Both the position numbers and the translations under genes were made by a program. Of a DNA stretch of 64,000 nt, positions 8,784 through 19,373 are shown piece by piece. Origin of the DNA: CAKZML01 sp963823435 (GTDB lineage Bacteria > Pseudomonadota > Gammaproteobacteria > Steroidobacterales > BM003); NCBI GenBank assembly GCA_963823435.1, contig CAWGLN010000002.1:1-64000 (forward strand), in the 5' to 3' direction. The notes under the pieces were generated by a model. The model was not told the origin of the DNA. It saw only the letters and a list, made by a program, of their open reading frames with translations, and searched no databases. Within the stretch, counting starts at the first letter, position 1. The number at the start of each line of letters is the position of its first letter.

Positions 8784-9868
8784 ATGTCCAAAAAAGTCTT
8801 GCTTCTTGCCCTGCTTGCGATCGCTTGTGGAGCCGGATTCTTGGGTTACCAGTATTACCTGGAACAGCTAACAGCGCTGCCGCCTGGCATCGACTCCGGC
8901 AATGGTCGCATCGAAGCCAAACAGGTAGACATTGCCGCGAAAGAGCCGCTGCGAGTCAAAGAGATCCTCGTCAAAGAGGGAGCTCTGACCGAGCCCGGAC
9001 AAGTCCTTGTGCGGATGGACACGGCGACGCTCGAATCGCAGTTGCTCGAGGCCAAAGCGAATGTCGCGGCGGCTAGAGAACGCGTCGCCTCTGCCAACTC
9101 TGCCGTCGTCAAGCAGAAGAGTCTGGTGGAGAACGCGAAGATCGAAGAAGAGCGAACTCGAACGCTCCTTGCCGACAATGCCGCTTCGCAGCGCGAGTAC
9201 GATGCACGCAAGACGGCGGTTGACGCCTCGGTCGCCGCATTGGCCGAGGTCGAAGCCAAAGTGAAAACGGCCGAACAGGAAGTCGAAGTCGCCCAAGCAA
9301 ATGTCGCCACGATCCAGACTCGTATCGACGACGCGGTCCTGGTTGCCCCGGTACGTGGCCGTGTTCTCTACCGCTTGGCCGAAGTCGGAGAAGTGTTACC
9401 CGCGGGTGGCAAGGCTTTGACGCTTGTCAATCTCGAAGATGTCTATATGGAGATATTCTTGCCTTCAGAGACGCCGCCAAAGTCAAGGTGGGTGCCGAAG
9501 CGAGGCTGACCGTTGATCACGCTCCTGGACGCGCTGCCGCCGGATATGTCAGTTTCGTATCCCCGGAAGCTCAGTTCACACCGAAACAAGTCGAGACCAA
9601 GAGTGAGCGAGACAAGCTGATGTTTCGTGTCAAGATTCAAGTCCCCGAGGAACTTGTCAGTTCGTACATAGAACAGATCAAGACGGGGATTCGAGGAGTC
9701 GGCTACGTCAAAACGGATGATTCTGCTGTCTGGCCCGTGTGGTTGGACAATGTCATCGAGGCGAAGCCAACGTCACCAACCGTGGATGAATCCGTCGTGG
9801 ATACATCAGCCAATCAAGCGTCATCGGAGAAGGCAACCCCGGAAGAGCAAGGGACCGAAGCAAAGTAG
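8784..9868 (+). CDS. yhiI: HlyD/YhiI-type membrane fusion protein (frameshifted)
   Basis: About 360 residues across one frameshift near 9470. It starts with an N-terminal membrane anchor (KKVLLLALLAIACGAGFLGY), then a biotinyl-lipoyl half-motif around residue 40-70, a long alternating Ala/Glu/Lys coiled-coil hairpin (about 80-180), and the second lipoyl half (DDAVLVAPVRGRVLYRLAEVGEVLPAGG). After the shift it continues KVGAEARLTVDH and the beta-barrel to 9868. This is the periplasmic adaptor of an ABC exporter. It lies directly before an RbbA-type ATPase and YhhJ-type permease in the same order as the enterobacterial yhiI-rbbA-yhhJ operon. The shift is probably a sequencing indel. Confidence 0.85.
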
Positions 9869-9946
9869 GAGAATTGGTCCGAGCCACCTAGCTGCGATCT
9901 TCCCGAGACCTTTTCATGCCAACTCCTACATCTCGACAAACTCTCC

Positions 9947-12726
9947 GTGGCATCCGGCAATCCGCCGGTCGTTTCCATTCAAAACGTAACGCACCGCTAC
10001 GGCAAGACGTTTGCGCTTGATTGCGATTTCTACTCGACATTCCACCTGGCCTGATGGTCGGTGTGATCGGGCCCGACGGCGTCGGCAAGTCAACGCTGAT
10101 GGGCTTGATCGCCGGTGCCAAGAAGATGCAAGCGGGAAAGATCACCGTCCTGGGTGGCGACATTGCGGACGCTCGTCATCGACGCGATGCTTGCCCGCGA
10201 ATCGCCTACATGCCGCAGGGGCTTGGGCAAGAATCTGTATCTGGAGCTGAGTGTTCACGACAACGTCGACTTCATGGCCAGACTCTTCGGATTGTCGGCC
10301 GCCGAGCGACCGGCCAAGATCAAACAATTGCTCGACGCTACGGGACTTGGCCCTTTCCCCGAGCGTCCAGCCGGCAAGCTGTCGGGCGGCATGAAGCAGA
10401 AGGTTGGACTGTGCGGCGCCCTGGTCCACGAACCGGACTTGCTGATTTTGGATGAGCCAACGACCGGCGTCGATCCACTCTCGCGACGTCAGTTCTGGAC
10501 CCTGATCGACGACATTCGCGCGGGTCGTCCCGAGCATGAGCGTCCTCATCTCCACCGCCTACATGGATGAAGCACAGAAGTGGGATTGGATTGTGGCGAT
10601 GGACGACGGGAAGGTGCTTGCCACCGGAACACCGGCGGAGCTGATGGAGCGAACCGGGACGCACGATTTGGAGAAATGCTTCATCGCACTTGCTGCCGGA
10701 AGAAAAACGGATGGGGCATACCGAGCTGATCATTCCGCCGCGTCCCGCCGGCAAGTCGGAAATCGCCATCGATGCCAAGGGACTGACTCAGCGCTTCGGC
10801 ACTTTCGTCGCCGTCGACCATGTCACGTTGTCGATCGAGCGCGGCGAGATCTTTGGCTTCCTCGGATCGAACGGCTGCGGCAAGTCAACGACGATGAAGA
10901 TGCTGACCGGCCTGCTCACTCCCACCGAAGGAACCGCGACGATCTTCGGCAGTTCGGTCGAAGCCGGAAGCATGGAAGTCCGCAAGAACCTCGGCTACAT
11001 GACGCAGGCGTTCTCGCTGTACGGCGAATTGACCGTTCGCGAGAACCTGGTCCTGGACGCGCGCCTCTATCACATTCCTCCCGCCAAGGCCAAGCAGCGC
11101 ATCGACGAATTGGTCGAAAAATTCGGCTTGGGACCTCACCTCGACGCCTTGGCCGGGGACCTGCCGATGGGCTTGCGACAGCGGCTCTCGCTGGCCGTGG
11201 CCGTTTTGCATGAACCGGAAATCCTGATTTTGGATGAACCGACGTCGGGCGTCGACCCGGTTGCCCGCGACAGTTTCTGGGAGTTGTTGATCGATCTTTC
11301 GAGAAATCAGGGGGTGACGATCTTCGTGACCACTCACTTCATGAACGAAGGGATGCGCTGCGATCGCATTTCGCTGATGAACGCCGGAAAGGTTCTGGCC
11401 TGTGACGCTCCGCAAAAACTGATCGACGAGCGCGGCGCAGCCGGCTTGGAAGACGCGTTCATCGGCTACATGGAGGACGCAATCGCCGAGGCGGCAGCCA
11501 AGACGAAGAAGGCAGAGCCCAAGGTCAGCGCATGCTGCAGTCGTCAACGCATGCCAGGCCACACGCCGACAACGGCACCGTCCGGAAGCACGCTTGCGCA
11601 TTGGCACGGATGATGGCCTATGCCGCCAATGAGACGATGCAGATCCTTCGCGATCCCGTGCGGTTGGCCTTTGCCTTCGTCGGTTCAGCGCTGCTGATGC
11701 TCGTCTTCGGATATGGCATTACCAGCGATGTCGAACACATTCGCTTTGCGGCGTTGGACTACGATCGATCGCCGGAGAGCCGAGCCTATATCGAGCAGTT
11801 TGCCGGCTCGACCGTCTACTTCACCGCAGACGTCCGCCGCCCGATTCCGCGGACGAAGCCCTGGAGCGGCTGCAAGTCGGATGACATTTCGTTGGTGCTT
11901 GAGATTCCACCGAGTTTTGGCCGGGACTTTCGGCGAGGGAGTAAGTCCGGAAGTCTTGGCCCAGGTGGACGGCTGCCATGACGTTCCGTGGCGAGACGGT
12001 CGCGCAGTATGCCCAAGGCGTGCACAACAAAATGCTGGCCGGACTCGGCCAAGCGTTTTGCATTCGGCTCCCCCAAAATACAAAGCGGATATCCAGGAAC
12101 GCTTCATGTACAACCCGAGCTTCGAGAGCATCTACTCGATTGTTCCGAGCGTTCCGGCCCTGCTGCTGATTCTGATACCGGCCATTCTCATGACCGTCAG
12201 CATCGTGCGCGAAAAGGAACTCGGCTCGATGATCAACTTTTATGTGACACCGACCCGCAAGATGGAATACCTGTTGGGAAAGCAGCTTCCGTACATCGCC
12301 ATCGGCATGATGAACTTTTTCATTTTGACGGCGATTGCGGTCGTGATCTTCGGCGTTCCGGTCAAAGGCAGCTTCTTGGCCTTGACGCTGTGCACGCTGC
12401 TCTATGTGACCGCGACCACCGGGATCGGCATGGTGACCTCGACGTTCACCAGCAGCCAGGTCGCGGCCGTGTTTGTGACGGCCATTCTCACCATCTTGCC
12501 GACCATGCAGTTCTCCGGCCTTCTGCAACCGGTCTCGACACTCGAAGGCAACGCGAGGCTGGTCGGTTCGATCTGGCCGACGACCTACTACATGCATTCC
12601 AGTGTGGGCGCCTTTACGAAGGGGCTCGCTCCCGGACTGATGCTGCAGGACATGCTTTTCTTGGCAGGCTGCATCCCGGTGCTGTGGGCAATTAGCTGGG
12701 TCGGCTTGCGAAAGCAGGAGAAATAG
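9947..12726 (+). CDS. rbbA: RbbA-type fused ABC transporter: two ATPase domains plus ABC-2 permease (multiple frameshifts)
   Basis: The translated pieces align in order with E. coli RbbA. ATPase 1: HRYGKTFALD, GPDGVGKST (Walker A), PRIAYMPQGLG, GKLSGGMKQK (signature), LLILDEPTTGVDP (Walker B). ATPase 2: GSNGCGKSTTMKM, YMTQAFSLYGELTVREN, PMGLRQRLSLAVA (signature), ILILDEPTSGVDP, TTHFMNEGMRCDRISLM. The C-terminal membrane domain begins ANETMQILRDPVR and ends with ELGSMINFYVTP, GKQLPY and GLRKQEK. At least four frameshifts (near 10010, 10230, 10525, 10690, 11530 and 11860-12100) break the frame, yet all motifs survive, so sequencing error is likelier than decay. Start GTG 9947 is tentative. Substrate is unknown; RbbA has been called ribosome-associated in E. 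coli. Confidence 0.85.
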
Positions 12727-12728
12727 TG

Positions 12729-13855
12729 GTGACTTCACTCCTGAACATTCTCTGGTTGGGTATCAAGGAACTTCGCAGTCTTACTCAGCGATTACGTGAT
12801 GATCCTGTTCGTCGTCTATGCCTTTACGATGGCGATTTACGTTCAGGCGACCGGCACCTCCAACGAAGTCAATAACGCATCGATTGCATTTGTTGACGAG
12901 GATGGCTCGGCGCTTTCCAAGGAGTTGATCAACGCCTTCTATCCGCCGCGTTTTCAGCATCCCGTGTTGATCGACGCTGGCGAGGTTGAAGATGCGATGG
13001 ACCGCGGACGATTCATGTTCGTGGTCGTGATTCCGCCTCAGTTTGAAAACGATCTCCGTGCAAATCGCAATCCGGATATTCAGTTGAGCATCGATGCGAC
13101 GGCGATGCAGCAGGCCGGAATTGGCGCCAACTACATCAAGAACATCATCAACGATCGCGTCTCGAATTTTCTGAAGCGAACCGACGACACCACCGAACAG
13201 CCAATCCGGCTCGTCGTTCGTAAGTTGTTCAATCCGAACGGGGTCTCGTCCTGGTTCACTAGCGTGGTCGCCATCATCAACCAGATCACCCTGTTGACGA
13301 TCGTACTGACCGGGGCCGCCGTGATTCGGGAACGCGAGCACGGAACGCTCGAACACCTGCTGGTGATGCCGCTGAGCGCTTTCGAGATTGCCCTGGCCAA
13401 GGTGTGGGCCAATGGTCTGGTGATCTTGATCGCCACTGCCGTCTCGCTCTATTTCGTGGTCCTACAAGGCACTGGAGGTTCCCTTTGCGGGTTCGGTCAC
13501 GCTGTGGTTTGCAGGTGTCATTCTTTATCTCTTCTTTGCCACGGCGCTCGGGATATTTCTTGGCACGATTTCTCGAACCATGGCTCAGTTTGCGCTGCTG
13601 ATCATTCTGGTCATCGTCGTGCTGCAGATGCTCTCGGGTGGTAGCACACCTGTTGAAAGCCAACCGATATGGCTGCAGTGTCTCACTTTCTTTTTGCCAT
13701 CGCGGCACTTTGTGAGCTTCTCTCAAATCATCATTTATCGAGGTGGCGGGTTTAGCGCCGTTTGGTCGCAATTCTTGATGGTTTCAGTCATCGGAATCGG
13801 ATTCTTCGTCTACAGCCTGTCTCTGTTCCGAAAGTCGATATCCGTTTCCAAGTAG
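12729..13855 (+). CDS. yhhJ: YhhJ-type ABC-2 permease (frameshifted)
   Basis: GTG 12729 follows the RbbA stop by two bases. Frame pieces give about 370 residues: ILWLGIKELRSL, then after a shift near 12780 YVMILFVVYAFTMAIYVQATG, a periplasmic domain (VDEDGSALSKELINAF, DIQLSIDATAMQQAG), and the ABC-2 core IREREHGTLEHLLVMPLSAFEIALAKVW. A second shift near 13480 leads to the C-terminal helices MAQFALLIILVIVVLQMLSG, GSTPVESQP and HFVSFSQIIIYRGGGF. Length and motif order match E. coli YhhJ. It forms an inner-membrane exporter with the two preceding genes. Confidence 0.85.
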
Positions 13856-13942
13856 ATGACTCTGCCGATGAAAGCCGCAGGGAATGACCACAACCCGCAT
13901 TGACTTGCGATATCATGATGCAGACGACGAAAACTCCGAGCC

Positions 13943-15148
13943 TCAGGAGGCACCATGTCTTGTGCTGAGCACTTGATCGACTTCGTGAAGCATCGTCAAA
14001 TCCTCTCTCGTGGCGATCACGAGGATGCGGCCCGGTGACCCATCCGTGGCCACTTCGGCGTCCGGACGGCAACTCGCATTGGCCTGGTGGTCAAGTTCCA
14101 ATCCGAGGCACTCCAGTCCAACACAGATGGACTCGCGGACTTCGCTGGCATGTTCGCCAACACCTGCCGTGAATACCAACGCATCAACGCCTCCCATGGT
14201 CGCCGCCAGCGCGCCGATTGCTTGCCGAACCCGATGCGAATAGACGGCCAGGGCGAGTCGCGCTCGATCGTGTCCATGCTGGGCCGCAGCCAGCACATCG
14301 CGCATGTCCGCTGAGATTCCTGACACTCCCAGAAGGCCCGATTCGCGGTAGAGTGCCCTGTCAACCTGTTCTGGCGTCATCCCGCGATGTTGCTGAACAT
14401 GCAGGATGATTCCCGGATCGATGGAGCCGCTGCGCGTGCCCATCATCAGCCCGTCTAACGGTGTAAAGCCCATGGTCGTATCAACGCTGCGGCCTCCTTT
14501 GACAGCTGTGGCGGAGCAGCCATGTCCCAGATGACAGATGACCAAACGCAAATCGTTTGGCGACGTACCGAGCATCTCTGAGGCACGTGTAGTGCAATAG
14601 GCAAGACTCAGTCCGTGAAAACCATAGCGACGAATGCTCCAATCGCTCGCCCAACTCGCAGGTACCGGATACGTGCTGGCTTCGGGTGGCAAGGTGGCAT
14701 GGAATGCGGTGTCGAAAACCGCCACGTGTGGCACCGAGGGCAATTCCTCTTCCGCCACCGCCAAGGTTTCGAGGCTCGGCGGATTGTGCAGCGGAGCGAG
14801 ATCGGCCAACGCGGCGATTCTTGAACGTACCTCTGCGGTGATCTCGACAGAGGAAGTGAACGGACCTCCGTGAACTACTCTGTGCCCGACCGCGCCCAGG
14901 GCAGAGACGTCCGGCAATGCAATCGGCACCGCATTCGTCAGATCGTACATGAATCGTCGAACCGCCTCCGCATGACCCTTCCAGGCAACGCTCTCGCTTC
15001 GATCCCGGCCATCAGGTCCGGCGTACCTGTACCGCGTTTCGACTCCGGCCCAGTCAGCCACACCTCGGGCAATCACGGTCCTGTCAACCGTATCCATGAC
15101 CGTGCATTTCAGACTGCTGGATCCGGCGTTCAGTAACAGCACGATCAA
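13943..15148 (-). CDS. ackA: Acetate kinase
   Basis: The intact 401-residue frame has the ASKHA-fold signatures of acetate kinase: LLLNAGSSSLK at the N-terminus (phosphate 1), GHRVVHGG, HNPPSLETL, FDTAFHATLP, RRYGFHGLS, CHLGHGCSATAVKGGRSVDTT with the catalytic Arg/His region, GFTPLDGLMMGTRSGSIDP and FTAGVGEHASEVR. It interconverts acetyl phosphate + ADP and acetate + ATP. Start is TTG 15148 with GGAG upstream, or GTG 15142. It lies 106 bp downstream of phosphoketolase on the same strand, so acetyl phosphate made by that enzyme can be turned into ATP. Confidence 0.95.
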   Translation of the reverse strand: MIVLLLNAGSSSLKCTVMDTVDRTVIARGVADWAGVETRYRYAGPDGRDRSESVAWKGHAEAVRRFMYDLTNAVPIALPDVSALGAVGHRVVHGGPFTSSVEITAEVRSRIAALADLAPLHNPPSLETLAVAEEELPSVPHVAVFDTAFHATLPPEASTYPVPASWASDWSIRRYGFHGLSLAYCTTRASEMLGTSPNDLRLVICHLGHGCSATAVKGGRSVDTTMGFTPLDGLMMGTRSGSIDPGIILHVQQHRGMTPEQVDRALYRESGLLGVSGISADMRDVLAAAQHGHDRARLALAVYSHRVRQAIGALAATMGGVDALVFTAGVGEHASEVRESICVGLECLGLELDHQANASCRPDAEVATDGSPGRILVIATREDLTMLHEVDQVLSTRHGAS

Positions 15149-15210
15149 CTCTAGACTCCCTGCATGTAAGGTCGCAATCGCACACGTTTAATGCAACCGC
15201 ACAGCCACTC

Positions 15211-15270
15211 GAATTGGGCCACACTCAATTGGGCCACACTCAATAGGGCCGCACTCAATAGGGCCATGTC
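15211..15270. repeat. 15-bp tandem repeat covering the phosphoketolase stop codon (4 units)
   Basis: Four units of about 15 bp (15211-15225, 15226-15240, 15241-15255, 15256-15270) differ by one to three bases. Read on the minus strand the units follow the pattern TGG-CCC-TAT/AAT-TGA-GTG, that is, the last codons of the phosphoketolase gene with the TGA itself. Three in-frame TGA codons in a row result. The unit looks like a duplication of the gene's 3' end. Confidence 0.85.
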
Positions 15271-17711
15271 CAATTGGCCGCCTCCGGCTGATCGACGCCG
15301 TGTTCGTGCGAATAGTTCTCGCACTCAATTTGCATGTTGCGGAATTTTTCCTTGGCGTGAGCGCCGGATACTTGAAGTCGAGGGACGCGGTCGATGACAT
15401 CCATGGCCAGGCTAAAACGATCGATCTGGTTCTGGATTGCGAGTTCGAGCGGCGTATTGATGTTCCCCTTCTCCTTGTAACCCCGAACGTGGAGATTCTT
15501 GTGATTGGTGCGGCGATAGGCCAATCGGTGGATGAGCCACGGATAGCCATGGAAAGCGAAAATGATCGGTTTGTCGACGGTGAACAGACTGTCGAAATCG
15601 CGGTCCGACAAGCCATGCGGATGCTCAGTCGCCGGTTGCAAGCGAAGCAAATCGACCACGTTGACGAAACGAATCTTCAGGTCGGGAAACTCCTGGCGGA
15701 GCATGACCGTCGCGGCAAGTGCCTCCTTCGTCGGAATGTCACCCGCACAAGCCATGACCACGTCCGGCTCGTGTCCGTGGTCCGTGCTCGCCTTTTGCCA
15801 GATGCCGATTCCCTTCGTGCAGTGGACGATCGCAGCGTCCATGTCGAGGTATTGAAGGTGATTCTGCTTGTCCGACACGATCACGTTGATATATCCCTCG
15901 CTCCGCAAGCAGTGGTCCGCAACTGACAACAGCGAGTTCACGTCTGGAGGCAGGTAGATCCGCGTGACGGCGGCGCTTTTGTTCACGACAACGTCCAGGA
16001 ATCCGGGATCCTGGTGAGTAAACCCATTGTGATCCTGACGCCAAACTGTCGATGTGATGAGAAGATTGAGTGAGGCGATCTTTTCACGCCACGACAAGAG
16101 GTTGCAGATCGTCAACCATTTTGCATGTTGGTTGAACATCGAGTCGATGACATGCGCAAACGCTTCGTAGGTGCTGAAGAAGCCGTGGCGGCCGGTTAAC
16201 AAGTAACCCTCCAGCATGCCTTCCAGCGTGTGTTCGGATAACATCTCCACCACGCGCCCGTCTGGAGCGAGTTCCGTGCCGTCCGCGTCTTCCGGAAAGT
16301 ACTCGGCGAGCCACAGCTTCTTCGAAACTTGATAGATCGCATCGAGTTTGTTCGAAGTGTTTTCGTCGGGTCCGAACACGCGAAAGTTGGACATGTTCGC
16401 CTTCATCACGTCTCGAAGGAAGACGCCGAGTGGACGACAGTTTTCGGCTTCGATAACCCCGGGCTTCTCGACCTTGATTCCGTAGTTACGAAAATCCGGC
16501 AAACGCAGGGCCTTCTTCAAACGGCCACCATTGGCGTGTGGGTTGGATCCAATCCGTCGGTGACCGGTCGGGGCCAATGCCTTCAGGTCAGGTCGAAGTC
16601 GACCGTTTGTATCAAACAGTTCCTCTGGCTTGTATCCGCGCATCCAGTCCTCGAGTTGCTTCAACTTTGCCGGATCCTTCTTGACGTTGGCCATCGGTAC
16701 CTGATGAGATCGCCAACTCCCCTCCAGCTTGTGTCCGCCGAACTCGGCGGGGCTGCTCCAACCTTTCGGCGTACGAAGCACAATCATCGGCCAATGCGGT
16801 CGAAAGGGAGTACCAGAACTCCGTGCCTGCTTCTGCGCTGCGCGAATCTCCCCAATGCACTTGTCCAGGGTTGCCGCCATCGCCTGGTGCATGGACTCCG
16901 GATCAGAGCCTTCCACGAAGTATGGCGTCCATCCCGTGCCACGAAAGAATGACTCCAATTCATCGTGGCTGACACGGGCCCAGATGGTTGGATTGTTGAT
17001 CTTGTATCCATTGAGATGCAGGATCGGAAGGACCGCACCGTCGCGAATCGGATTCAGGAATTTGTTGATGTGCCAGCTTGTGGCCAATGGTCCTGTCTCG
17101 GATTCTCCATCTCCAACCATGGCTGCGACGATCAGGTCGGGATTGTCGAACGCCGCACCGCAGGCATGCGAAAGGACATAGCCGAGTTCGCCACCTTCGT
17201 GAATGCTGCCAGGTGTTTCGGGAGTACAGTGACTGCCAATTCCACCCGGGAAAGAGAATTGCTTGAAGAACCGAAGCATCCCATCCTCGTCTTCGCTACA
17301 GTCCGGGTAGACTTCCGAGTAGGAGCCCTCCAAATAGCATGGACCGAGCACGCCCGGCGCACCATGTCCCGGACCAGCCATGAAGACGATGTCCAAATCA
17401 TGCGCCTTGATCGCCCGTTCAAGATGGATGTAAGCGAAGGCTAAACCTGGACTGGCACCCCAATGTCCGAGCAAGCGATCCTTCACATGCTCCGCCTTCA
17501 GTGACTCTTTGAGAAGCGGATTCGCCTTCAGGTAAGTCATTCCCAACGCAAGGTAATTGCATGCTCGCCAATACTCATCGATCTTCTTCAGATGCTCGGG
17601 ATTCAACGGCGTTCCTGTGACCGTGGCTCGCGCCTTCCCAAACGCGCTGATGGAGAGACCTGAGGTTGCAGCCGATGCGATTGCCTTCGAAACGATTCCA
17701 GCAGGCGTCAT
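15255..17711 (-). CDS. xfp: Phosphoketolase (xylulose-5-P/fructose-6-P)
   Basis: The 818-residue intact frame has full family length. Visible motifs: YLALGMTYLKANPLL, GHWGASPGLAFAYIHL, FMAGPGHGAPG, PGGIGSHCTPETPGSIHEGG, the ThDP-binding VGDGESETGPLATSWHINKF, LHLNGYKINNPT, RTPKGWSSPAEFGGHKLEGSWRSHQ (split), and the C-terminal GYPWLIHRLAYRRTNHKNLHVRGYKEKG (split). It cleaves xylulose-5-phosphate or fructose-6-phosphate with phosphate into acetyl phosphate plus a C3 or C4 sugar phosphate, using thiamine diphosphate. ATG 17711 is well placed. With ackA downstream it forms a phosphoketolase-acetate kinase pathway. Confidence 0.97.
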   Translation of the reverse strand: MTPAGIVSKAIASAATSGLSISAFGKARATVTGTPLNPEHLKKIDEYWRACNYLALGMTYLKANPLLKESLKAEHVKDRLLGHWGASPGLAFAYIHLERAIKAHDLDIVFMAGPGHGAPGVLGPCYLEGSYSEVYPDCSEDEDGMLRFFKQFSFPGGIGSHCTPETPGSIHEGGELGYVLSHACGAAFDNPDLIVAAMVGDGESETGPLATSWHINKFLNPIRDGAVLPILHLNGYKINNPTIWARVSHDELESFFRGTGWTPYFVEGSDPESMHQAMAATLDKCIGEIRAAQKQARSSGTPFRPHWPMIVLRTPKGWSSPAEFGGHKLEGSWRSHQVPMANVKKDPAKLKQLEDWMRGYKPEELFDTNGRLRPDLKALAPTGHRRIGSNPHANGGRLKKALRLPDFRNYGIKVEKPGVIEAENCRPLGVFLRDVMKANMSNFRVFGPDENTSNKLDAIYQVSKKLWLAEYFPEDADGTELAPDGRVVEMLSEHTLEGMLEGYLLTGRHGFFSTYEAFAHVIDSMFNQHAKWLTICNLLSWREKIASLNLLITSTVWRQDHNGFTHQDPGFLDVVVNKSAAVTRIYLPPDVNSLLSVADHCLRSEGYINVIVSDKQNHLQYLDMDAAIVHCTKGIGIWQKASTDHGHEPDVVMACAGDIPTKEALAATVMLRQEFPDLKIRFVNVVDLLRLQPATEHPHGLSDRDFDSLFTVDKPIIFAFHGYPWLIHRLAYRRTNHKNLHVRGYKEKGNINTPLELAIQNQIDRFSLAMDVIDRVPRLQVSGAHAKEKFRNMQIECENYSHEHGVDQPEAANWTWPY

Positions 17712-17962
17712 CTCTGATTTCCTTTGAATGAGCAGTCACAATGACGAGGGTCAGATCCAGCTTGAGACGTGAAAATGTGCGGCTTCGACACACTGCAAAG
17801 TAGCCGATGGTCCTCATCAGTGCACCGCAATTGCCGTTCCCGGTTCGTTGGAAATGCGGCTAAATGAGACACTTCTCGCTAATCGCCACCACCTGGTTTC
17901 GCGGATGCAGTTTTTGAGCTGGAAATCACGCCAACTTATTGATGGGAGCGCTCCATGATTTC

Positions 17963-18036
17963 AGCCACGGATCAGCACGGATTTTCACTGATGATAACAG
18001 CATTGCATCCGTGAAAATCCGTGCTGATCCGTGGCT
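17963..18036. repeat. 26-bp perfect inverted repeat (palindromic intergenic element)
   Basis: Arms 17963-17988 and 18011-18036 are exact reverse complements, with a 22-nt loop that itself pairs partly (17990-17993 with 18006-18009). The arms contain the words CCACGGAT and CACGGAT. It lies in the 375-bp gap between phosphoketolase and the outer-membrane protein gene; nothing else is visible in that gap. It resembles dispersed REP/MITE-like palindromes, though a second copy is not in this window. Confidence 0.85.
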
Positions 18037-18086
18037 TGTGCGTTTTCGGTGGTGGCGTTCAGCGAGAAGTGTCCTAAATGAACGCG

Positions 18087-19056
18087 TTACCAGAGGACCG
18101 AAAGCGCCCCGGCAAAACTATCGGAGTCGGCTCCGTAGGGCACTTGTCGACGGATCCCAATGTAGGCCAGCTTGAAACCCACTCGCCTCGAAAAGGGATA
18201 CCCGACACTGGCTTCCCAACCGATGTTCTCTCGCTCGTCATTCTTGTCGATGCCGTTGAGCGTCGAGGTCGCTCCGAGACCATAGCCCAAGCCAACGCCC
18301 GCCCACAGACCCGGTCGAAATGTGTAGTCGACGTACCCTTCAAGCGTATAGAACGGATCCTGCTCGAGGTAATTGCCGCTGAAGAAATCATCGTTGTCGG
18401 TGTATAACCACGTGGCAAAGGTGGATTCAAACGACCATTTGTCTCGACTATGCACCACGCCGATTTGCGGTCGAAATGTATAACGATTGGTGCCCAGGTT
18501 GAGCAGTCGGTCGTCGATGTAATGCCCTGTGGGTACTTGCACGACCAAAGCCATCCCCACGATCGTCTCCACCGACGTCTCCGCTCGATACTTGGCGAAT
18601 TCTTCGCCCTCCAGTGGCGGCATCCAATCAAGTTCACCGCCAATCGCAGTGACATGTCGGACCAGCCGCTGCGAGTCGTGCTCGCCGGCACCCCATTGAG
18701 CGTTCCACTCCAATGGGCACTCTGATAGGCCTGCCAGATGTCAATCCGAGCTGACTTGCCCAGCAAACGGAAACTCCTCAGGTACTTCAGCGGAAACGTC
18801 TCCATCTCCATCGTGACGTCGTCCAGCAACAGCACCGGATCAAAGGCGATGTCGGCGTTGGTGTGAGCGTAACCAACGCCACCAAAGTTGGCTCGATCGG
18901 CAAGTGACTCCAACGACGAGGCTCAAGTTCCTGCGAGCTCGCGGTCGCAGCGAACCAGCAAACGACCAGCCAGATCACGAGATGCTTGCAAATAGCGTGA
19001 TGCCATCGGCGAGACGCACAATCAGCGAGGCGCGGCAGTCGAACTAATGATATCAA
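18087..19056 (-). CDS. Outer-membrane beta-barrel protein, phenol-degradation MetA-like transporter family (frameshifted)
   Basis: Three frames join into about 320 residues. The N-terminus has a signal peptide (HLVIWLVVCWFAATASSQ). A shift near 18910 leads to NFGGVGYAHTNADIAFDPVL, and another near 18640 to PPLEGEEFAKYRAETSVE. The C-terminal two thirds is a run of amphipathic beta strands (VGMALVVQVPTGHY, NRYTFRPQIGVVH, WSFESTFATWLYTDNDDF, LEGYVDYTFRPGLWAGVGLGY) ending in Trp, as in outer-membrane barrels of the MetA-pathway/SphA-like family. Substrate unknown. The true start is uncertain because of the shifts (TTG 19056 is the open-frame limit). Confidence 0.6.
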
Positions 19057-19276
19057 GCCCGTTGGTCTCCATACTTGCTACAGGTTCATGGGCGTCTGAT
19101 CAATTTCCGACGCTTTTGCCCGCCCTGGACCCATTGAGCTAGACAGTACCGGTTAGGCTAGGTTTGACGACATACACAAATTCCTTCATTTCTTCGGTTT
19201 GTGCACGCCTACGACTTAAAACTGCGTGCATGAAATTGATCGAACATTGCTAGCTGTTCAAACTGAGCGGTCATAT

Positions 19277-19352
19277 CGTAGGTCCGCCTTTCCAAGGCGG
19301 ACGCGGGCAGCTTTGCTGCCGCCGTGCGAGCCTGCGGAGAGACTCGCCTACG
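19277..19352. repeat. Palindromic hairpin cluster in intergenic DNA
   Basis: Outer arms CGTAGG (19277-19282) and CCTACG (19347-19352) enclose a perfect 9-bp hairpin (19282-19290 with 19294-19302, loop TCC) and a smaller GGCAG/CTGCC hairpin. The word AGGTCCGCCTTTCC is the kind of dispersed palindrome frequent in planctomycete genomes. The rest of the 19057-19373 gap shows no gene. Confidence 0.6.
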
Positions 19353-19373
19353 GTAATGCCGCTGAGATCGCCA

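Noticed and set aside
15211..15270. Possible CRISPR array
   Set aside because: Units are 15 bp and directly adjacent with no spacers; no cas genes in the window.
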